Assembly: GCA_963704535.1 (NCBI GenBank)
Contig: OY969916.1
Coordinates: 2,170,001-2,234,000 of the forward strand
Origin: G963704535 sp963704535
GTDB taxonomy: Bacteria > Chloroflexota > Chloroflexia > Chloroflexales > Roseiflexaceae
Direction: 5' to 3'
DNA length: 64,000 nucleotides
The notes below the pieces were generated by a model. It searched no databases, was not told the DNA's origin, and was given only the letters and a program-made list of their open reading frames with translations. This document shows, in pieces, positions 29,425-37,407 of this stretch (within the stretch, counting starts at the first letter, position 1; each line of letters begins with the position of its first letter). The position numbers were made by a program, and so were the translations under genes.

Positions 29425-29691
29425 CTAGCGCGTAACCGAGCGACGGGTGATCATCCGGTACAGCGCCACGACAATCACGGCACCAATCACCGAGACTACT
29501 AGGCTGGTGAGGTTGAATCCGCTGACCAGGTCCATGCCAAGGAACAACGAGGTCAGCCAGCCGCCAACGATCGCCCCGATGATACCCAGGACGACATCGA
29601 TATACCACGGGTAGTTGCTCTTCATGAGGAAGCCGGTGATAGCGCCGACGATAAAGCCCATGACGAGGGAGAGAATCAGACCCGATACCAT
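29425..29691 (-). CDS. GlsB/YeaQ/YmgE-family (transglycosylase-associated) membrane protein
   Basis: Protein of 88 residues with three hydrophobic helices and the glycine-rich pattern GFIVGAITGFLMKSNYPWYIDVVLGIIGAIVGGWL, characteristic of the small GlsB/YeaQ/YmgE stress-response membrane proteins. GAAGGAGG is immediately before ATG 29691. The function in the family is unresolved; several members are stress induced. A longer frame up to 29964 would read the antisense of the neighbouring SRPBCC gene and is rejected. Confidence 0.85.
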   Translation of the reverse strand: MVSGLILSLVMGFIVGAITGFLMKSNYPWYIDVVLGIIGAIVGGWLTSLFLGMDLVSGFNLTSLVVSVIGAVIVVALYRMITRRSVTR

Positions 29692-29755
29692 GCCTCCTTC
29701 AACACTTGCGATTCCAACCAGACGAAACACAGAGTCGGCCTCAGTCCAGTGCAGC

Positions 29756-30196
29756 CTATCCCTCAGCCAGGCGGCGCACCTTTTCGAGGGTCTGCTTGAC
29801 TTTGAGCGCATCGGCAGGATTGCCGCCGCTAATGAACTCGCCAATGAAGCCGCCCGGCGCGTCATACTCCCGCTTGTACTCGAGCCGCGTATCATTGCCC
29901 CCGAACCCGAACAGCCCGCCGGCGCGGTCGAGGTCGAATGTATGGGTGACCTGATCGCTTTCATGGGTGGTGACCACTTTAATCAGGCCGCGGTCGTTGT
30001 CCACCTCCACAATCGTACCTGAGCCGGTCTCGTCCCCCTGCTGCCACTGGAAGGCGGCATCGGCCGCGACCGTCTCCAGGCCCCTCACCTGATCGGCACC
30101 CGGAAACCACTGCCCCCATGTCGACGGGTTGGTCAAAATCGCCCAAACCTTATCGACCGGAGCATCGATCTTTGTGTGCTGCTCGAACGTTGCCAT
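29756..30196 (-). CDS. SRPBCC family protein (polyketide cyclase/CoxG-like)
   Basis: Protein of 146 residues opening with FEQHTKIDAPVDKVWAILTNPSTWGQWFPG, the classical START/SRPBCC N-terminus, followed by EVDNDRGLIKVVTTHESDQVTHTFDLD and a long C-terminal helix (ADALKVKQTLEKVRRLAEG). It probably binds a hydrophobic ligand. AAGGAGGT sits 6 bases before ATG 30196. It is read in the same direction as the GlsB-like gene 64 bases on, possibly one transcript. It is not closely similar to the other SRPBCC gene at 8.2 kb. Confidence 0.85.
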   Translation of the reverse strand: MATFEQHTKIDAPVDKVWAILTNPSTWGQWFPGADQVRGLETVAADAAFQWQQGDETGSGTIVEVDNDRGLIKVVTTHESDQVTHTFDLDRAGGLFGFGGNDTRLEYKREYDAPGGFIGEFISGGNPADALKVKQTLEKVRRLAEG

Positions 30197-30231
30197 ATTG
30201 ATACCTCCTTGCTTTCTGGTAGCTCGTGTTT

Positions 30232-30358
30232 CCGATCCGTGGTGGAAAGGGGATTCTTGAGGGGCGGCCCCCTCAAACTCCCCCTTTGCGATCCCTGGTG
30301 GAAAGGGATTCTTGAGGGGGCTTCCCCCTCAGCTTCCCCCTTTCGGACAGTTTCTTAG
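30232..30358 (+). mobile_element. Two tandem MITE-like elements, family A
   Basis: Two direct copies 57 bases apart, each beginning GATCCNTGGTGGAAAGG and containing TTCTTGAGGGGGC and CCCCCTCA. The right end, CGGACAGTTTCTTAG, contains the TAA stop codon (minus strand, 30355-30357) of the LPNTG protein gene. Confidence 0.85.
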
Positions 30359-31104
30359 ACAGGTCGCGCGCGTCGGAAGATCACGAAACCGGCCAGCATC
30401 AAACCCAGCGCGACTAAGATCATCAGAAGCACTGGAATGCCTTCAACGGCCCCCGTGTTGGGTAGCTGCGGATCCTGGACCTGCACGTCGGTCGAATATC
30501 CACCCATCACTTGAAGGCGCGCTTCGGACCCTGGGAAAAGCGTTCCTACCGGCATATAGAGGGTCAGTTCCTGCTGTGAAATATTTTCAACTGTCAGGGT
30601 GCCTCGACCATAGAAGCTGTCCGTAGCGGAAAGAATCTGCACCTTTGGGCCAGCTTGCCAGGATACAAGGGTCAGCTTCACCTGGTTCGCACCAGCAGCG
30701 TCGAGGATCGAGGTGCCTGCCGGATCAGCCGGTGCCGTCGTCGCGTTCTTGAGCACATCTTGCGTCGTCGTTCCCCCGGCCGGCACGCGCGCTGCACCGG
30801 CTAGCTGCCAGATGGCATAATTCGCTTCCAGCGCCTTGTCTGTGTCGGCCGTCAAGCCTTGCTGCTGAATATAGGCGAGGGCCGCGCGGGTCTTGTCGGT
30901 CGCGACGCCATTGGGCGCCAGGATCGACTGCGGAAAGAACTTACCGAACTCGGTGCAGTAGGCCTCAAATGTGATCGTCGCAACTCCACCAGGACGCACT
31001 TTGAAGCTTGATGGTGTGTTTCCCTGCGCGACAGCCGATCCAACCAGGGCCATAAACACGCCAAGCACCGTCAAGACACCGACGACACCACGCATCAACC
31101 TCAT
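30355..31104 (-). CDS. LPNTG-anchored surface protein
   Basis: Protein of 249 residues with a signal peptide (MRLMRGVVGVLTVLGVFMAL..AVAQ) and, at the C-terminus, LPNTG (214-218), a hydrophobic helix and the basic tail RRARPV: a complete sortase-type cell-wall sorting signal. The ectodomain contains YCTEFGKFFPQS with two-Cys spacing and beta-rich segments (TLTVENISQQELTLYMPVGT), not matching a family I know. AAGGAGGT before the ATG is strong. No sortase gene is in the window. The stop codon lies in a MITE end. Confidence 0.8.
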   Translation of the reverse strand: MRLMRGVVGVLTVLGVFMALVGSAVAQGNTPSSFKVRPGGVATITFEAYCTEFGKFFPQSILAPNGVATDKTRAALAYIQQQGLTADTDKALEANYAIWQLAGAARVPAGGTTTQDVLKNATTAPADPAGTSILDAAGANQVKLTLVSWQAGPKVQILSATDSFYGRGTLTVENISQQELTLYMPVGTLFPGSEARLQVMGGYSTDVQVQDPQLPNTGAVEGIPVLLMILVALGLMLAGFVIFRRARPV

Positions 31105-31232
31105 GGATACCTCCTTGCTGCAAGCTTGTAAAGGTAAACTCGTTTTGTAAATCCCTTGATCAGTTTTCGTGCGTCATGGGGAGTGAATGAGCGCTATTGA
31201 CTCTTTTTAGAAAGAAAATAGGGGACAACCAT

Positions 31233-31335
31233 AAGAAACTGTTTGAAAAAGGGATTGTCTCGCCTATGATCCCTGGTGAAAAGAGGATTTTTGAGGGGCG
31301 GCCCTCAAACTCCCGCTTTTCAAACAGTCTCTAAG
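31233..31335 (+). mobile_element. Palindromic MITE-like element, family A, full length
   Basis: 103-bp copy with both termini: AAGAAACTGTTTGAAAAAGG at the left and CTTTTCAAACAGTCTCTAAG at the right, core TTGAGGGGCGGCCCTCAA. It stands 130 bases upstream of the LPNTG gene start on the other side of an AT-rich gap. The AT-rich 31336-31490 stretch holds nothing recognisable. Confidence 0.9.
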
Positions 31336-31492
31336 ATGCGCTCGCCCTGGCCCCGTGCCCAAGGGTACACAATATACCAAACGCGACGCGGGACGCGCTA
31401 CAAACAAACAGGGTTGGGATCGCAGGAACGCTCGTAAGTAGGTGCGTAGTATACTACTGATATATATATCGGTCAATATCAACTTTACAGTG

Positions 31493-31830
31493 TGGATGGG
31501 GGAAGACTGAGGGGGCAGCCCCCTCAAACCTCCTTTTTCCCAGAAGTGTGGATGGGGGGAGACTGAGGGGGCTGCCCCCTCAAACCCGCTTTTTCCCAGA
31601 AGTGTGGATGGGGGAAGACTGAGGGGGCAGCCCCCCTCAAATCCCCTTTTTCCCAGAAGTGTGGATGGGGGAAGACTGAGGGGGCTGCCCCCTCAAACCT
31701 CCTTTTTCCCAGAAGTGTGGATGGAGAAAGACTGAGGGGCAGCCCCCTCAAACCCCCTTTTTCCCAGAAGTGTGGATGGGGGGAGACTGAGGGGGCTGCC
31801 CCCTCAAACCCGCTTTCTCCCGGAACTGTC
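31493..31830 (+). repeat. Array of six family-B palindromes
   Basis: Six head-to-tail copies of about 55-57 bases, each GTGTGGATGGGGGAAGACTG, AGGGGGCAGCCCCCTC and AAACCCCCTTTTTCCCAGAA, nearly identical to one another. GCAGCC and GCTGCC alternate at the centre. It could expand or shrink by unequal exchange. No gene is supported; both strands read open but only as low-complexity peptide. Confidence 0.9.
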
Positions 31831-31840
31831 AACTCACGCA

Positions 31841-31891
31841 AAACCGCGAAGACCGCAGAGCCAAACTCTTTGCGGTCTTCGCGGCTTTGTG
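31841..31891. terminator. Hairpin of CCGCGAAGACCGC word
   Basis: AAACCGCGAAGACCGCAGAG pairs with CTTTGCGGTCTTCGCGG at about 31859-31880 around a short loop. It lies 30 bases beyond the stop of the 188-residue protein (minus strand) and may terminate it. A related CGAAGAC-rich pair is found at 63870-63955. Confidence 0.5.
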
Positions 31892-31922
31892 TGATCGATC
31901 CGGCAAATGCTCGACCGGCGCT

Positions 31923-32489
31923 CTAGCGAACCCCGGCCGCCCCGCGCCGCCTGGCGACGGCAATGCCGAGCGCACCCAGCGCCACGACGATCGCGATCAT
32001 CGGCCAGACCGAAGCAACGGGCGATGCGCTGGGCAGCGCGACCTGCGGCGCAGGCGCCGCCGTCGGGATCTGGAGGCGCGGGAGTGCCGCCAGTAGGGGC
32101 TCGTCCGAGTCGCGCTGGCCGCCCTCCTCGGACGACGCCGCAGCACCCACGATCGTCAGCGGCGCGGTCACGATCACCCGGTTGGTGCCAAACGCCCGCA
32201 CAGTGTAGGCGCCCGCTGCCAGGTCGGCTGGCAGCGCGAAGGCATGGATGAAATCACCGTGCTCGTCGCCGACCACCGCACCCAGGTCGATCGCGCCATT
32301 GGGGCCGATCAGCGCGACCGACACCGGGGCCTCCTCGGCGATGTTGACGCCGCGCACCTCCAGCGCCGCACCGGGGCTGATCGCCGTGGTGCCAAGCTCC
32401 AGCCGCGACGGCCCGTCGTGAGCCAGGGCCGGCGCCGCCAGAAGCGCCAGCAGCGCCGCGATAACCAACCGGATTGTTCTGTGTCTCAT
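31923..32489 (-). CDS. Secreted Ig-like protein with C-terminal membrane anchor
   Basis: Protein of 188 residues: signal peptide (IRLVIAALLALLAAPALAHD), one beta-sandwich-like domain (GAALEVRGVNIAEEAPVSVA..DEHGDFIHAFALPADLAAGAYTVRAFG) and a C-terminal helix (WPMIAIVVALGALGIAVARRR). The N-terminal AHDG after cleavage and the domain style recall copper-resistance CopC/YobA proteins, which start with His after the signal, but the copper ligands were not confirmed. The gene is followed by the hairpin at 31841. Role unknown. Confidence 0.65.
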   Translation of the reverse strand: MRHRTIRLVIAALLALLAAPALAHDGPSRLELGTTAISPGAALEVRGVNIAEEAPVSVALIGPNGAIDLGAVVGDEHGDFIHAFALPADLAAGAYTVRAFGTNRVIVTAPLTIVGAAASSEEGGQRDSDEPLLAALPRLQIPTAAPAPQVALPSASPVASVWPMIAIVVALGALGIAVARRRGAAGVR

Positions 32490-32502
32490 CCACTTTATCC
32501 TT

Positions 32503-32570
32503 TGGAGATTGGAGATTAGAGATTCGCTACGAGCGCGTCATAATCTCTAATCTCTAATCTCCAATCTCTC
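32503..32570. repeat. Inverted pair of GATTNGA heptamer tandems
   Basis: Left arm GGAGATT/AGAGATT units and right arm AATCTCT/AATCTCC units, about 25 bp each, separated by GCGCGTCAT-type spacer. Same family as 8766-8829. Confidence 0.85.
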
Positions 32571-32599
32571 CGGCTACGGAGTTACCACCAGACAGAATG

Positions 32600-32648
32600 C
32601 GGGTGGGGGAGTCTGAGGGGGCAGCCCCCTCAAACCCCCCCTTTTCCC
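32600..32648 (+). mobile_element. Palindromic MITE-like element, family B
   Basis: GTGGGGGAGTCTGAGGGGGC followed by AGCCCCCTCAAACCCCCC. It directly abuts the stop codon of the phosphodiesterase-nucleotidase gene. Confidence 0.8.
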
Positions 32649-35600
32649 CTACGGAGTTACCACCGGGCAGGGCGTCGCTCCGCTGGTCGTGCAGACGATC
32701 CGGCTCTGGATGGCCGGGCTGATCGGCGTGTTCGCCACTATGTAGTCGGCCAGCACCTCGTCCATGACGTCGCGAGTCGTCGCCCGCGGCAGCAGGACTG
32801 GGTAGCCATCGCCGCCATTGACAATGAAGTCATTCTCGGCGATCGTGTAGGTCGAAGCGGCAGTCAGATCGACCGCCGGGCCGGTGCAGGTCCCATTGGC
32901 CGCCTGGCGCACCGCGCTCGTGACACGGCTCCCGGCCGGCGCCGAGATATCGTAGGTGAAGCACAGGCCCGAGATCTCCGGGAAGCGGCCATTGACGGCC
33001 GGCATCGTCGAGACGCCGTTCTCCAGCGAGGTCTTCAGCTCGGCGCCGTTAATCTGGAGCGTGACAACCACATTGCCGAACGGCAGCACCGTCAGCACCT
33101 GCCCGCGCGAGATCGGGTAGGGCGGCGGTGTGAAGGGCGGGCAGAAGTCGCTGGCCGTGTCGGTCGTCGGGCAGGTCAGGTCGGAGCGCAGGCCGCCGGA
33201 GTTGGTAAGCGCGAAGTCGGTGCCGTAGGTCGTGCGCATGGCGTCGGTGACGGTGTTGCCAATCAGCGACTCGCAGATGCGACCCTGCGTGTTACCGCAG
33301 GCGTCGGCGCGCGGGATGGCGCGGGTCGAGTTGCCGATCACCGTGCCCAGAAGCGGCGCGAGCTGCGCGTTTAGAGCGTCGATCTCGGCCTGGATCGCCG
33401 GGTCGGCCGTGATGCCGATGTTCCACGGCTTGTGGAAATCGGCGGTCTTGTAGACGACGCTCTTGGTGGTGGTGTCGAAGACCAGCCGCACGCGCGTGAA
33501 CCGGATGCCCTTGCTGCGGTTCTCCGTCAGCAGTACGCCGTTCGACCGGGTCGTGAGCACCTGGAAGTCGGTGTGGTCGCCCAGCAGCGCGTCGACATTG
33601 GTCAGGCTATCGGCCAGGGTGATCGCCGGCCCGGTCGGGGCGGTCAGCGTCCCAGCCGTGGCGCCGTCGTGGCCCATCACCACGATCGCGCGCACGCCCT
33701 GGCTGCGCAGCTTGTTCACCTCGGCCTGGACCCTCGCCACCCTCGGATTTACCGAGAACGGCCCCAGGTTGCCGGGGAAGATCAGCGTGGGCAGGTCCTC
33801 GTTCGAGAAACCGACCACGCCCAGCTTGATCCCATCGAGCGTGAACACATGCCGAGGGCGACCACTCGGCCGGCGTGTTTCCGCCGCCGTCGAGAATATT
33901 GGCCGACACGAAGGGGAAATCGGCCAGCGGGATCAGCGTATTACGCAGATACTGCTCGCCCGCGTCGAAGTTGTGGTTGCCCAGGCCGTCGGCGTCGAAG
34001 CCCATCGCGTTCATAAACTCGATCGTCGGCGTATCGCCGAAGAAGCTGGAGATCGGCGGCGTGGCGCCGACCGAGTCGCCGGCCGCGACCGTGATCGAGG
34101 CGCGGGCCTCGTCGCGGTAGGCATCGAACCAGGGCTTGAGGAACGCCGACCCACCGATCGGGAAGACTGGGTTGAGGGCCCCGGTGCCGGCCACCGCGTC
34201 GGCGGCCTCGGTGAGCGGCACGAGCTGGCCGTGATAGTCGCTAATGTCCAGCAGCGTCAGCTCGCGCATCCGGTTGCCGAACAGCAGCGCATCGTACAGG
34301 ATCTTGCCGCGCGCATTCTGCGGGCCGGGGATGCCCAGCACCAGCGATGCAGTCGGCGCGACGTCGATCGCGCGCACGCCGGAGAGCGTGGCCGGGCCAC
34401 GGATCAGCGGCCCGCTGGCGACGAACACCGCGTGCATATTGATGCTGTGCTCCAGGTCCACCAGCTCAGGCAGGTAGCCATGCTGGCCGAAGAAAGCCGA
34501 GAACGCGATTCGTGCGCCGGGGGTGGCGGCGTCGAACTGATAGGGCGGCCGCAGCACGACCACCACATCGCCACTGCGGGAGGGGTGTAGCGAGTCGGAG
34601 CCATCGACATCGCGCAACTCCTCTTTCTTCATGATCTTCAGCACCACCTGCTTGCCGGGGTTGGAGGGATCGGTCAGGTTCTGGAAGGCGGTGATGATCT
34701 GATTGCGAACGGTCTCGTAGTCGCCGGCGGCCACCACGCCGCCGGGATCACGGCCGGCCAACCCGATGTAGATCTGGGCGGTGCCGCCGGCCCAGCAGGC
34801 CTTGGCCTTGGTCGGAGCGCCACCGACGCGGCAGTTCGACGTCTGCTCGGTGGCCTGGAGCCCGGCGTCCTTGAGCACGGTCCCGGCGTTGACGGCGTAC
34901 CACTGCGGCGCGAAGCCGTGGTCGGACGAGGCGAAGATCGTGGCGCGGGCGCCCATGTGGCGGCGGCCCAGCGCCAGGGTCGCGTCGGCCTCGCTGTAGG
35001 CGCTACGGATGTAGCCCTCGCGGATGGCCACGCGGCCGTCGGGCACATTGTCGTTCTCGACATCGTCATAGTACGGGTTGGGATCGCCGTCGATATCTTC
35101 CGGCACGGTCAGTGCCAGGAACTGATGCTGGAACTCGTCGGTGGACGGGTTGCCGAGCATCAGCAGGTCCGGCTGGACGCCAAGGGTCGTGAAGATATAG
35201 TCCAGGTAGGCGAAGTGGGCAGCGCTCCACTTCAGCCCCTGCTCGCTATACGTATCCTCGTCGACGATCCCGGCCTCCAGCGGTGCGAAGTCGCCGGCGG
35301 TGCTGGTCGGGAAGTTGGCGGCCAGCGTCTCCTCGAACGCGGCCGAGCCGGCGGCGCCCAACGCGTTGTAGGAGGCGTTCACCCGCGAGATCGACGTGAA
35401 GTAGACCCGGAACTTCGACAGGTCGGGCGCGATCTCGATCGCCTTGAGATACAGCCCGGCGGTCTGCCCGGCCCGCGCGCCCGTCAGCGTCAGCTTGACC
35501 TCGGCCCACTGGCCAGCGCCCAGGGTGGCGGCCGCTGCGGCGCCGTTCTTGCCAGCCGTCGAAGGCACCACCAGGACGCGATTGTAGTTCGTCGTCGCGT

Positions 35601-36345
35601 CATTGGTCGAGTCATAGATGTACAGATCGTAGAACCGATCGACATTGTCGGTGACCGGGAACGCGGTATTGGTGACGGTGAGCTGCTCCTGCTTGGCCGG
35701 GCTAAAGGAGGCCGGCACATTGGTCCAGCCCGCCGCCGCGTCCAGGTCGACCCGCTGGTACGAGACGCCGAAGGCGTTCGCGCCGGCCGGCTGGCCGGCC
35801 AGGTCATAGTTGAGCAGGATGCCGCGGTTCGAGAAGAAGGTGCGGAAATCGACAACCGGCCCCGCCAGCGGCGGCACCAGGTTGCGCGAGCCGACCCACT
35901 CGACCGAGACGACGCTCTTGCCGGCCCGCTCGGCGGCCTGCTGGATCGTGTCGGCCTGGAGCAGGCCGGTAGTCGCAAAGGCAGTGCGGTTGTTGAAATT
36001 GCCCTCGCCGACCCGGTGGAACGTGTTGTTCATCGAGCCATGCTCGCCGGGCCAGGTCCCGGTGGCCAGCGTCGACCAGCCGACGCCGGTGTTGGGCGGG
36101 AAAGCTTGGACCAGCCCATTGTCGCCCTTGACGCCCTGCCGCAACAGGTTGGCGTAGGTCGGCATCGCCCCCTGCGCGGCGTACTGCTCGACCAGGTCAG
36201 GGCGCATGCCGTCGGAAGCAAACATGATCACTTTGGGGCCAGGTGCGGGAACGGCCATCGCGGCGCCGGGAATCTGGGCCGCTGCCGGCAGCGCCATGCT
36301 CAACAGCAACATAAGCATGGCGATGCTCACGATCGAACGACGCAT
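32649..36345 (-). pseudogene. Secreted type I phosphodiesterase - 5'-nucleotidase fusion, frameshifted
   Basis: About 1231 codons. Signal peptide (SIVSIAMLMLLLSMALPAAA), then an alkaline-phosphatase-superfamily phosphodiesterase/nucleotide pyrophosphatase domain (FASDGMRPDL, nucleophile Thr region PPNTGVGWSTLATG, TDEFQHQFLAL, SSDHGFAPQW), then a UshA-like 5'-nucleotidase (LLDISDYHGQLVP, GLGNHNFDAGEQYL, VVGFSNEDLPT, IVVMGHDGA, GDHTDFQVL; C-terminal domain with ITNSGG-type TNSGGLRSDL and ENDFIVNGGDGYPVL). The frame changes near 33852: reading one G less restores WSPSHVFTLDGIKLGV. AAGGAGGG before ATG 36345. Both catalytic halves are otherwise whole. Together they could strip nucleotides to nucleoside and phosphate outside the cell. 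Confidence 0.85.
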
Positions 36346-36598
36346 AGTTGTAGCTCCCTCCTTAGATCGCGTCAACAAATCCCATCAGAGCGAACAGGCT
36401 TCGAAGCACCTCCTTGAATCTGAGGCAACGACACGTCGGGCTGCGCCGGAAGATGCCCAGGCGAGTCCACGGACGGCGTGACCCTACAGCCGCGCTTCCA
36501 AATGGCCGCAAGCGAGAATGCGCCAAGGCATACAACCGGGCAAAATAAACAGCTCTTGCGAGCGAGCGGGTCTATGGAACCTATGCTAGAGTGACCCG

Positions 36599-36607
36599 AT
36601 TATAGCA
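36599..36607 (-). promoter_or_regulatory. Extended -10 promoter (TGCTATAAT)
   Basis: Minus-strand TGC-TATAAT, a full consensus -10 with extension, 254 bases upstream of the phosphodiesterase-nucleotidase start. The long 5' region between them (36346-36598) shows no other element. Confidence 0.55.
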
Positions 36608-36699
36608 CAGCGGTTGTTTCTTTAACAGTTCGTTATCTGTTGATGAATAAAATGTCAGGTGAGTAGTGTTCTCACCTTGCTTGAGAGTGGATGGGCACA

Positions 36700-36905
36700 T
36701 GCCCACAGCTTCCGTCAGGCTTGCGGAGCTTCGTTACGTCCTGTGGAGCTTCCGTCAGCGCATGCGGAGCTTCTACAGAGCGTGCAGAGCTTCCATCAGT
36801 GCATACGGAGCTTCGTTACGTCCTGTGGAGCTTCCACAGAGCTTGCAGAGCTTCCGTCACGACATGCGGAGCTTCCACAGAGCGTGAGGAGCTTTCGCAG
36901 CGAGC
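36700..36905. repeat. 20/21-bp minisatellite (GGAGCTTC unit)
   Basis: About ten units of 20 or 21 bases, each starting NGAGCTTC. Three kinds of unit alternate, with tails like CGTTACGTCCTGT, CGTCAGCGCATGC and CACAGAGCGTGC. No gene is supported on either strand. Confidence 0.85.
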
Positions 36906-36932
36906 GGCGGCGCGTGCGTTGCATTTCGTCGC

Positions 36933-37287
36933 GGGCGAACACGCCGGTTCGCCCTTACGCGATGGGCTCACGCTGCGTTTCGCTGCGGGCGATCACCAGG
37001 ATCGCCCTTACGCGATGTAGCACGTTGCCCTTCACGGTGCGTTTCAGCGCGGGCGATCATGAGGAGCGACACAGCACGTCGATATGGCGTTGAATGCCAT
37101 TGCGAACGATGGCATATCCATCCATGGGGGAACAACGATGAGCAACGCAACCCGATGGGGAACAACGATGAGCAACGCAAACCCGATGTGTTGGGGCGAA
37201 TCTTGTATTCGCCCGCGTTGATGCTCAACGATGCTCGGCGCAAATCCGACGTGTTGGGGCGAATCTTGTATTCGCCCGCGTTGATGC
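36933..37287. repeat. Cluster of GGGCGAAT palindromes and direct repeats
   Basis: Palindromes GGGCGAAC..GTTCGCCC (36933-36954), GGGCGATC..GATCGCCC (36987-37007), and two GGGCGAAT-CTTGT-ATTCGCCC copies (37194-37214, 37257-37277) inside a roughly 38-base direct repeat. A second direct repeat, GGGGAACAACGATGAGCAAC, occurs at 37125 and 37157 and resembles the ribosome site and start of the Roco gene (GAGAACAACGATGACC at 37399). Confidence 0.8.
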
Positions 37288-37338
37288 GCATTGTGAGCAA
37301 TGCCCTGCCTGCGCTGGCGTGCCACGCGGGGCGTGATA

Positions 37339-37347
37339 TGCTACCAT
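37339..37347 (+). promoter_or_regulatory. Candidate extended -10 promoter (TGCTACCAT)
   Basis: TGC-TACCAT, 60 bases upstream of the Roco gene start, the only promoter-like word after the repeat cluster. Confidence 0.45.
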
Positions 37348-37407
37348 GACTGCGCGATCGACGTATCAATAACAGGCAAGTGACGGCGAGCGCACGGGAG
37401 AACAACG

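Noticed and set aside
31493..31830. CRISPR-like regular repeat array
   Set aside because: Units are directly adjacent with no unique spacers, and the unit is a known dispersed palindrome of this window.
34918..36417. 499-codon plus-strand frame
   Set aside because: Antisense to the phosphodiesterase domain with its clear catalytic motifs.
36700..36905. tRNA or structured-RNA gene in the repeat-rich gap
   Set aside because: No cloverleaf with T-loop GTTCRANNC pattern could be drawn; the sequence is fully explained by the 20/21-bp unit.
36666..37093. Short ORFs in the GGAGCTTC array
   Set aside because: Overlapping frames on one repeat; all three plus frames are open because units are about 21 bases; no start signal.
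37139..37221. A 27-codon ORF before the Roco gene (MSNATRWGTTMSNAN..)
   Set aside because: It consists of the direct repeat only and has no separate ribosome site; noted as a repeat, not as a gene.
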